The translations under genes and the position numbers were made by a program. 5,052 nucleotides of DNA from the NCBI GenBank assembly GCA_003556985.1, contig PWPZ01000069.1, positions 1-5,052 on the forward strand. The letters are read 5' to 3'. Every line of letters begins with the position of its first letter. Position 1 is the stretch's first letter. The notes below the pieces were generated by a model, which was not told where the DNA came from, searched no databases, and saw nothing but the letters and a program-made list of their open reading frames with translations. This DNA is from Bacteroidota bacterium (GTDB lineage Bacteria > Bacteroidota > Bacteroidia > Bacteroidales > PUMT01). Positions 1 through 5,052 of this stretch are shown in pieces.

Positions 1-1976
1 AGCTTACAGAATCTTACATACCCGATGCTGACCCCGATATTATCTATGACAGGCTGCTGTTTTATTTGCAGCACCCCCTGAATATCAATACGGCCGGTCC
101 AGAAGAGCTGTCCGGACTTTATTTTATAAATGAGCTTCAGATATCGAATCTTATCAGATACCGCAGCTCCTCAGGTGAACTGAACAGTGTTTACGAATTA
201 CTGTATATCGATGGTTTCTCTCCCGATGATCTTCGAAAGATGATGCCTTTTATAACCGTTCAGGAAACTGCCGCCGCCCTGGCCATTTCTCCCTCAGAAG
301 CCCTGAGGAACGGAAGACATCAGGTCTTTTTGAGGCTTCAACAGGTACTGCAGAAGGAAAGAGGATATCTGCCCGTTACCGACTCTGCGCTTGCCAGAAA
401 CCCAAATTCCCGTTACCTGGGGAGTCCGCTAAAAATATATAACCGCTACCAGTTTAATTTCGGGCGGCAGGTGGAAGCCGGATTTGTTGCAGAAAAGGAT
501 CAGGGAGAAGAATTTTTCAAAGGAAGCAATCCCCGTGGCTTTGACTATTATTCAATGCACCTGCAGATCAATGATGCGGGAAAATTCAAAACACTTGCCC
601 TGGGCGATTTTCAGGCAGCCTTTGGACAGGGGCTGGTTTTATGGTCGGGACTTGCCTTCGGCAAATCAGCAAATACCCTGAACATCAGAAAGAGTGCCCG
701 CGGGGTGCAGAAATATTCATCGACCGATGAAAATAAGTTTTTCAGGGGTGCAGCCATGACTTACAGGCTCAGTCCCGGGGCGGAAGGCAGTGTGTTTTTT
801 TCACGGAAAAAAATTGATGCAGCCATTTCACTTTCTGGTGATAATGGAGAGGTACTTGAAGTTTCTTCGCTTCAGTCCACCGGCCTGCATTCCACCCCCT
901 CACGGATGGCAGGAAAGAATGTTTTGGGCGAAACAGTGGCAGGCGGGAATTTCAGTTATAACCACGAGCTTTTCAGGGTAGGGGCTACGGTGGCGGCATT
1001 GAGGTACGATGGAATCCTGAATCCGCCGGAGAGGTTATATAACCAGTTTGATTTCAGGGGGAGGAGCAACGTGAACGGAGGGCTGGATTATCAGTTTTCG
1101 GCCGGACCGGTAAGGTTTTTCGGCGAGGGAGCAGTCAGCAGCAGCGGGGGGACTGCCCTGGTGACCGGGGGAATGGCCAATCTGAGCTCGAAAATGAGCC
1201 TGTCGGCTTTATACAGGAACTATGCACGCAATTACCATGCTTATTTCAGCAACGGGTTCAGGGAGAATACGCGAACGGCCAATGAGCGGGGTATCTATGT
1301 GGGTACAGTTTTTCATCCCACGAGGAGATGGAAGCTTTCGGCATATTTCGATTTCTTTTCTTTTCCGTGGTTGAGATATGGTGCCTGGGCACCCTCTTCC
1401 GGCAGGGAGTATTTCTTTCAGGTTGATTTTCAATACTCCCGTAACCTTCTTATGTATCTGAGTTTCCGGCACAAGGACAAACCTGTCAATTCGCCGGCGG
1501 GAGAAGGCAATCTCAGAAAATTATATGATTCGGGTATCGGCCGGCTAAGGTATCATGCCAGCTATTTTATTTCGCCGGTCATTGAACTCCGCAGCAGGGC
1601 AGAGCTGTCGGAATACAGACTGGAGGATTTTTCCCCCGAAAGGGGATGGCTGCTTTACCAGGATATACTATACAAGCCCCGCAAGCTTCCTTTGTCGCTT
1701 GCGTTCCGGTTTGCCGTTTTTGAGACCGACAGCTACAATGCGCGGTTCTATGCCTACGAAAACGATGTTCTGTATGCTTTCTCGATCCCGGCCTACTTTG
1801 ACAACGGCGGCCGCACCTATCTGCTCGCCCGGTATTCTGCAGGGAATGTGCTTGATATATGGATGAGGTATGCACTCACCAGGTTGCCGGGCCGGGAATC
1901 TATGGGGTCGGGCCTGAACGAGATATCGGGAGACAGAAAATCGGAATTAAAGGCCCAGATCAGGGTGCGGTTCTGA
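1..1976 (+). CDS. Helix-hairpin-helix protein with predicted outer-membrane beta-barrel (5' partial)
   Basis: The frame is open from the left edge (first full codon at position 3), so the N-terminus and any signal peptide lie outside. The in-frame TTG at 66 is not a credible start, because the residues before it (DIIYDRLLFYLQHPLNINTA) run straight into the conserved domain. About 657 residues are visible. Residues about 26-85 form a ComEA/GspK-like double helix-hairpin-helix: LNINTAGPEEL, then a helix ending IRYR, then VYELLYIDGFSPDDLRKMMPF. From about residue 120 the sequence alternates short aromatic and polar strands (IYNRYQFNFGRQVEAGFVAEKD, split here as IYNRYQFNF and AGFVAEKD; ALGDFQAAFGQGLVLWSG) and it ends IRVRF, a typical barrel C-terminus with terminal Phe. 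The pattern resembles a protein type I know from Bacteroidetes genomes, usually annotated only as helix-hairpin-helix protein. Outer-membrane location is inferred and function is unknown. A role in DNA binding or uptake is only a guess from the ComEA-like segment. Convergent with recJ. Confidence 0.85.
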   Translation, partial: LTESYIPDADPDIIYDRLLFYLQHPLNINTAGPEELSGLYFINELQISNLIRYRSSSGELNSVYELLYIDGFSPDDLRKMMPFITVQETAAALAISPSEALRNGRHQVFLRLQQVLQKERGYLPVTDSALARNPNSRYLGSPLKIYNRYQFNFGRQVEAGFVAEKDQGEEFFKGSNPRGFDYYSMHLQINDAGKFKTLALGDFQAAFGQGLVLWSGLAFGKSANTLNIRKSARGVQKYSSTDENKFFRGAAMTYRLSPGAEGSVFFSRKKIDAAISLSGDNGEVLEVSSLQSTGLHSTPSRMAGKNVLGETVAGGNFSYNHELFRVGATVAALRYDGILNPPERLYNQFDFRGRSNVNGGLDYQFSAGPVRFFGEGAVSSSGGTALVTGGMANLSSKMSLSALYRNYARNYHAYFSNGFRENTRTANERGIYVGTVFHPTRRWKLSAYFDFFSFPWLRYGAWAPSSGREYFFQVDFQYSRNLLMYLSFRHKDKPVNSPAGEGNLRKLYDSGIGRLRYHASYFISPVIELRSRAELSEYRLEDFSPERGWLLYQDILYKPRKLPLSLAFRFAVFETDSYNARFYAYENDVLYAFSIPAYFDNGGRTYLLARYSAGNVLDIWMRYALTRLPGRESMGSGLNEISGDRKSELKAQIRVRF

Positions 1977-2047
1977 ACCAGGTAAACGCGGGTGCAGACA
2001 GGAAAACCGTGCCCTGAGGAGGAGACTAAGTGATATCCTCCCTGGTT
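1976..2047. repeat. Inverted repeat spanning the convergent gene gap
   Basis: AACCAGG at 1976-1982 is the exact reverse complement of CCTGGTT at 2041-2047. The left arm begins on the last base of the barrel gene's stop codon and the right arm lies in the final codons of recJ. The arms enclose the entire 49-bp intergenic gap and the smaller GGAGGA/TCCTCC hairpin, with which the right arm shares one base. It may be part of a bidirectional termination structure or a chance match, since seven bases is short. Confidence 0.3.
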
Positions 2048-2050
2048 TTT
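2018..2050 (+). terminator. Possible weak terminator of the barrel-protein gene
   Basis: A 6-bp perfect stem (GGAGGA at 2018-2023 with TCCTCC at 2036-2041) encloses a 12-base loop and is followed, after CTGG, by TTTTT at 2046-2050. It lies about 40 bases after the plus-strand stop codon, where a terminator between convergent genes would be expected. The stem is short, the loop is long and four bases separate stem from T-run, so it is a weak match to an intrinsic terminator. The right arm and T-run lie inside the last codons of recJ. Confidence 0.3.
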
Positions 2051-3753
2051 AAGTCTTTTATATTCAGCTGCCAGGTTTTCTTGCCCCTGAACTCATTTTC
2101 ATCAATTGTGAAGCAGGCATCGAAAGGTATTCCGCAGCTTATCAGGTTATAATGGTGTGCCTGATTAAAGGCAATTGCCTGGATCACGTGGTTGTGAGCG
2201 TCCTCTGAAAAAACTTCCATTTTGAGGTGCTCACTGTGGGGCCCTACTATTTTTATTGCGCCATTGCTGACAAGCTTTCCGGCCATGAAGACCGGCGACA
2301 TGTTGTCGGGGCCGAACGGCTGAAACCGCTTAAGAATCCGGCAGAATTTTGCGTCAATTGCCTTCACTTCTATCCGGGCGTCCACTTCTATTTTCGGCGA
2401 TAACTGTTCGGGAGTAATATTTTCCGATACCAGTTCCTCGAATCGTTCCCTGAAAGGTTCCACGTTTTCGAGTTTCATAGTCATGCCGGCAGCATACATG
2501 TGGCCGCCGAAATTTTCAAGCAGGTCGCTGCAGGCTTCAACAACCTGGTATATGTCAAATCCGGGAACCGACCGGGCCGAACCTGTGGCTAATCCGTTTG
2601 ACTCTGTCAGTATCACAGTTGGCCTGAAATAAGTTTCTATGAGGCGTGAAGCTACTATTCCAATCACTCCCTTATGCCATTTGGGATTGAACAGCACCGT
2701 CGATTTCCTGTCTTCACTGCGGCTGTCGGCAGCTATCATCTTAATTGCCTCTTTGGTTATGGTCCGGTCTATACTCTTGCGGTCGTTATTGAAAACATTT
2801 ATGATGTCGCCAATTTCCCTGGCGGCACGGTCATCACAGGTAATAAGCAGCTCTACAGCCTGGTTGCCCGATTTCATTCTCCCCGCGGCATTGATCCTGG
2901 GGCCTATCTTAAATACTATGTCATCTATCGAGATACTTTTATTTTCTATTCCTCCAAGCTTGATAATTGACTTGAGCCCGAAACAGGGATTTTTATTTAA
3001 TTGTAATAATCCGTAGTGAGCAAGGATCCTGTTTTCTCCATTTATGGGTACAATGTCGGAGGCTATGCTTACCACCACCAGGTCCAAAAAATTCAGCAGT
3101 TCCTCCCATTCATATTCGCTTTTCATGGTCAGGGCCTGAAGAAATTTGAACCCTACGCCGCAACCTGAAAGGTCCTTGTAAGGATATTCGCATTCCGGCT
3201 GCCTCGGATCAAGCAAAGCAGCGGCATCGGGAATAATATCGCCGGGGGTGTGGTGATCGCAGATTATGAAATCAATGTTTTTTGTCCTGGCATATTTTAT
3301 CTTTTCGATTGCCTTGATTCCGCAATCGAGGGCGATAATGAGGCTGATATTGTTGTCGCCGGCAAAGTCTATCGCTTTTTTGCTTATACCGTAACCTTCA
3401 GTATAGCGGTCGGGTATGTAGAAGGAGAGATTTGGATAGCGAAGCTTTAAAAATGAATAAACCATTGCAACGGAGGTTGTCCCGTCCACATCATAATCGC
3501 CGTAAATGAGTATGTTTTCATTTTTCCTTATGGCAGAAAGCAGCCTCTCGGTGGCCAGCCCCATGTTTTTCATAAGAAAGGGATCGTGCAGGTCTGATAA
3601 TAAAGGACTGAAAAAAACCCTTGCCTGCTCAAAGGTCTTTATGCCCCTTTGAACCAGCAGGTTTGCCAGAACATACTCAATGCCCAGGGCAGCTGCCAGC
3701 CCGGCCACTTCATTTTCTGCCCCCGGTTCTTTATTGATCCACTCTCTATCCAT
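2026..3753 (-). CDS. recJ: Single-stranded-DNA-specific 5'-3' exonuclease RecJ
   Basis: A complete 575-residue DHH-family nuclease that degrades single-stranded DNA 5' to 3' in recombinational repair, base excision and mismatch repair; it acts in the cytoplasm. The metal-binding motifs are all visible: YGDYDVDG (84-91), ALDCG (141-145), DHH (166-168) and VSIASDIVP (228-236, with D233). Further RecJ signatures are GPRINAAGRM (284-293), WHKGVIGIVASRL (359-371), GSARSVPGFD (391-400) and the DHHA1 GGHMYAAGM (416-424). PFGPDNMSPVF (479-489) leads into the C-terminal OB-like domain. Length and N-terminus (W5 and K8, then LANLLVQRGI at 29-38) fit full-length Bacteroidetes RecJ, and the next in-frame Met is residue 61, so the ATG at 3753 is the only sensible start. 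It is preceded by AAGGGAA, whose G run is only two bases from the ATG, too close for a classical Shine-Dalgarno. It starts 12 bp after the lipB stop and is probably cotranscribed. No catalytic residue appears to be missing. Confidence 0.97.
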   Translation of the reverse strand: MDREWINKEPGAENEVAGLAAALGIEYVLANLLVQRGIKTFEQARVFFSPLLSDLHDPFLMKNMGLATERLLSAIRKNENILIYGDYDVDGTTSVAMVYSFLKLRYPNLSFYIPDRYTEGYGISKKAIDFAGDNNISLIIALDCGIKAIEKIKYARTKNIDFIICDHHTPGDIIPDAAALLDPRQPECEYPYKDLSGCGVGFKFLQALTMKSEYEWEELLNFLDLVVVSIASDIVPINGENRILAHYGLLQLNKNPCFGLKSIIKLGGIENKSISIDDIVFKIGPRINAAGRMKSGNQAVELLITCDDRAAREIGDIINVFNNDRKSIDRTITKEAIKMIAADSRSEDRKSTVLFNPKWHKGVIGIVASRLIETYFRPTVILTESNGLATGSARSVPGFDIYQVVEACSDLLENFGGHMYAAGMTMKLENVEPFRERFEELVSENITPEQLSPKIEVDARIEVKAIDAKFCRILKRFQPFGPDNMSPVFMAGKLVSNGAIKIVGPHSEHLKMEVFSEDAHNHVIQAIAFNQAHHYNLISCGIPFDACFTIDENEFRGKKTWQLNIKDLKTREDIT

Positions 3754-3765
3754 TTCCCTTAAAGC

Positions 3766-4476
3766 TTAAATGCTGTTCACCAGCTCCATCTGGAATACAG
3801 ATGAAAGATTTGTTTTAAGTATTTCCCCTACCTTGTTTATATCCTGCCTGCCTCCCAGCTCTTTTTCCATTGAAGTGACTCCTTTATCACTGAATCCGCA
3901 TGGATTTATATAACTGAAATACTTAAGGTCGGTATTTACATTAAATGCAAAGCCATGCATTGTGACATACCTGCTGGCCCGCACTCCTATTGCACAGATT
4001 TTTCTTGATTTTACCGGGTCGGATGTATCCAGCCAAACTCCGGATGCCGAATCCATCCTTGAAGACCCGATTCCAAATTCCCTCAGGGTAAGTATTATGG
4101 CCTCTTCAATGTTGTAAATATATTGTCTTATCCCCAGTCCGAAGCTCTCGAGGTTGAAGATGGGATAGCCCACGATCTGGCCGGGGCCGTGATATGTAAT
4201 ATCTCCCCCCCGGTCAATTCTGTAATAGCCGGCATTGATCTTTTTTAAAAAACCCTCATCGATAAGCAGATTGTTTTCGGCTCCGCTTTTCCCCAGTGTG
4301 TAAACGTGGGGATGCTCGCAGAACAGGAGATATCCTGCCAGCTGGTCCTTTTCCTTCCGGCTGTCCGGTTCGGCAAGCTTTTCTTCTAATATTCTGTCAA
4401 ATAGTTGTTCCTGGTATTCCCATGTTTTTTTGTAATCGGCCGATTTAAGATCCTGAAAATTTACTTTCTTTGGCAT
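3766..4476 (-). CDS. lipB: Octanoyl-[acyl carrier protein]:protein N-octanoyltransferase LipB
   Basis: This enzyme transfers octanoate from acyl carrier protein to the target lysine of lipoyl domains, the first step of endogenous lipoate synthesis, in the cytoplasm. With the start chosen here it has 236 residues, a normal length. Family motifs are HPHVYTLG (55-62), RGGDITYHGPGQIVGYPI (89-106), GVWL (146-149), RKICAIGVRASRYVTMHGFA (158-177), NVNTDL (179-184) and NPCGF (191-195). The catalytic pair is present as K159 and C193 (C193 is encoded at 3898-3900). The frame stays open to an ATG at 4620, which would give 284 residues, but those extra residues lie over the lipA C-terminal coding region and do not resemble LipB. 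Conserved sequence begins at about VNFQDL, directly after the ATG at 4474-4476; the ATG at 4512 (248 residues) is the main alternative. No Shine-Dalgarno is seen, only an A-rich leader. The start lies inside lipA, giving a 32-bp overlap that suggests translational coupling. Confidence 0.95.
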   Translation of the reverse strand: MPKKVNFQDLKSADYKKTWEYQEQLFDRILEEKLAEPDSRKEKDQLAGYLLFCEHPHVYTLGKSGAENNLLIDEGFLKKINAGYYRIDRGGDITYHGPGQIVGYPIFNLESFGLGIRQYIYNIEEAIILTLREFGIGSSRMDSASGVWLDTSDPVKSRKICAIGVRASRYVTMHGFAFNVNTDLKYFSYINPCGFSDKGVTSMEKELGGRQDINKVGEILKTNLSSVFQMELVNSI

Positions 4477-5052
4477 ATTTTGGTTTATTCTTATTTTTTC
4501 TATCTCCGGCATGCTTTTCAGCATGGTATGAGGAGCGGACCAGGGGACTGCTTTCCACGAACCCGAACCCTTTCTGTAAGCCTGTTTCCCGGTATTCCTC
4601 AAATTGCTCAGGTTTAACATAATCTACTACCTGCATGTGGTTTGCACTGGGGGCCAGGTACTGACCAATGGTCAATACTTCACAGCCCGCCTCTAACAGG
4701 TCGTCCATAGTTTCAAGAACTTCCTCCCTGGTTTCTCCGAGGCCCAGCATGATACCCGATTTGGACCTTATTTTGGATGAAGCTATCATCTTTATGACTT
4801 CCAGGCTTGTTTCGTATCTGGCCTTGCTTCTTATCAAAGGTGTCAGTCTCTTCACCGTTTCAAGGTTATGTGAGATAACTTCCGGCCGGGCATCTATCAC
4901 CATCTTTACAAGCGATTCCTCACCATTAAAATCGGGTATAAGCACCTCGATGGTGGTACAGGGATTATGCCTTTTAATGCTTCTTATAGTTTCTGCCCAT
5001 ATTCCCGCTCCTCCGTCGGGAAGGTCATCGCGGTCGACCGATGTTATGACAC
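4445..5052 (-). CDS. lipA: Lipoyl synthase LipA, C-terminal two-thirds (5' partial)
   Basis: A radical-SAM enzyme that inserts two sulfur atoms at C6 and C8 of protein-bound octanoyl groups to make lipoyl cofactor. The 201 visible residues start in VITSVDRDDLPDGGAG, a LipA hallmark, so the frame runs off the right edge. The internal GTG at 4945 is not a start, since TTIEV-LIPDF is continuous across it. Other family matches are HNLETVKRL, KSGIMLGLGETREEV, LTIGQYLAPS and PLVRSSYHAE. The RSSY serine (about residues 172-175 of the visible part) is the known ligand of the auxiliary iron-sulfur cluster. Both cysteine triads that bind the two clusters belong to the N-terminal part beyond the window, so their integrity cannot be judged. 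After the usual end near SSYHAE there is a lysine-rich tail of about 20 residues (GDRKNKNKPKYAKES region) that overlaps the lipB start. It is first in this cluster as far as can be seen; the promoter must lie outside. Confidence 0.96.
   Translation of the reverse strand, partial: VITSVDRDDLPDGGAGIWAETIRSIKRHNPCTTIEVLIPDFNGEESLVKMVIDARPEVISHNLETVKRLTPLIRSKARYETSLEVIKMIASSKIRSKSGIMLGLGETREEVLETMDDLLEAGCEVLTIGQYLAPSANHMQVVDYVKPEQFEEYRETGLQKGFGFVESSPLVRSSYHAEKHAGDRKNKNKPKYAKESKFSGS
4510..4525 (-). promoter_or_regulatory. Stem-loop at the lipA/lipB junction (possible translational control)
   Basis: On the transcribed strand the sequence reads CATGCT-GAAA-AGCATG: a perfect 6-bp stem closed by GAAA, a stable GNRA-type tetraloop. 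It sits inside the 3' end of lipA, 33 bases upstream of the preferred lipB ATG. The two upstream candidate lipB ATG codons (4522-4524 and 4510-4512) each lie in one arm of the stem. Folding could mask them and favour the start at 4476. The same bases encode HAEKHA in LipA, so the repeat may simply reflect the two His-Ala codon pairs. The functional role is inference only. Confidence 0.25.

Noticed and set aside
66..68. TTG as start codon of the barrel-protein gene
   Set aside because: The frame is open to the window edge and the preceding residues continue the expected N-terminal region, so the real start is outside the window.
479..494. Direct similarity between the barrel segments near 434-465 and 1037-1060 (TATATAACC followed by CAGTTT-like sequence)
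   Set aside because: Both encode short aromatic barrel strands (YNRYQFNF and YNQFDFRG). Beta-strand periodicity and shared codons explain it better than a DNA repeat.
1033..1044. Perfect 12-bp palindrome GGTTATATAACC
   Set aside because: It lies in the middle of the barrel gene, encodes part of RLYNQF, and has no partner sites that would suggest an operator or recombination site. Chance is likely.
1209..1875. Open frames on the minus strand and in a second plus frame within the barrel-protein gene
   Set aside because: All are contained in the long coding frame, lack any recognisable family, and have the odd composition typical of shadow frames.
2639..3016. A 125-codon open frame on the plus strand, antisense to recJ
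   Set aside because: It lies entirely inside recJ, which carries all the expected motifs. The translation shows no recognisable domain and the frame is explained by recJ codon composition.
4943..4945. GTG as start codon of lipA
   Set aside because: It is an internal valine in the conserved TTIEVLIPDF stretch, and the upstream VITSVDRDDLPDGG sequence is clearly LipA.
5031..5040. Perfect 10-bp palindrome CGGTCGACCG
   Set aside because: It encodes the invariant SVDR of LipA, so codon constraint explains it.

Overview
The window looks like chromosomal housekeeping DNA from a member of the Bacteroidetes, most plausibly the Bacteroidales/Marinilabiliales side. This placement is an inference. It rests on the helix-hairpin-helix plus beta-barrel protein type, which I associate with that phylum, on the flavour of the LipA, LipB and RecJ sequences, and on A-rich gene leaders without a well-placed Shine-Dalgarno. 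No mobile element, tRNA, rRNA, CRISPR array or phage gene is visible.

Layout. The left 2 kb holds one plus-strand gene that enters from beyond the left edge. It encodes a protein with a ComEA/GspK-like helix-hairpin-helix segment followed by a long region that reads as an outer-membrane beta-barrel ending in phenylalanine. A 49-bp gap separates it from a convergent minus-strand cluster that fills the rest of the window. In transcription order the cluster is lipA (5' part beyond the right edge), lipB and recJ. lipA and lipB overlap by about 32 bp at the preferred lipB start, and lipB and recJ are 12 bp apart, so the three are very probably cotranscribed from a promoter outside the window.

How the genes work together. 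LipB moves octanoyl groups from acyl carrier protein onto lipoyl domains of 2-oxoacid dehydrogenases and the glycine cleavage H protein. LipA then inserts the two sulfur atoms, so the pair is the endogenous lipoylation pathway. RecJ is a 5'-3' single-strand DNA exonuclease for recombination and repair, with no direct biochemical link to lipoylation; its position suggests shared transcription only. The barrel gene is convergent, so it is a separate transcription unit. Its function is unknown to me beyond a likely outer-membrane location.

Almost all of the window is protein-coding and no stretch longer than 300 bases lacks a gene. I see no convincing undescribed system. The observations most worth checking are the HhH-plus-barrel architecture, the start choice and stem-loop at the lipA/lipB junction, and the inverted repeat between the convergent genes.
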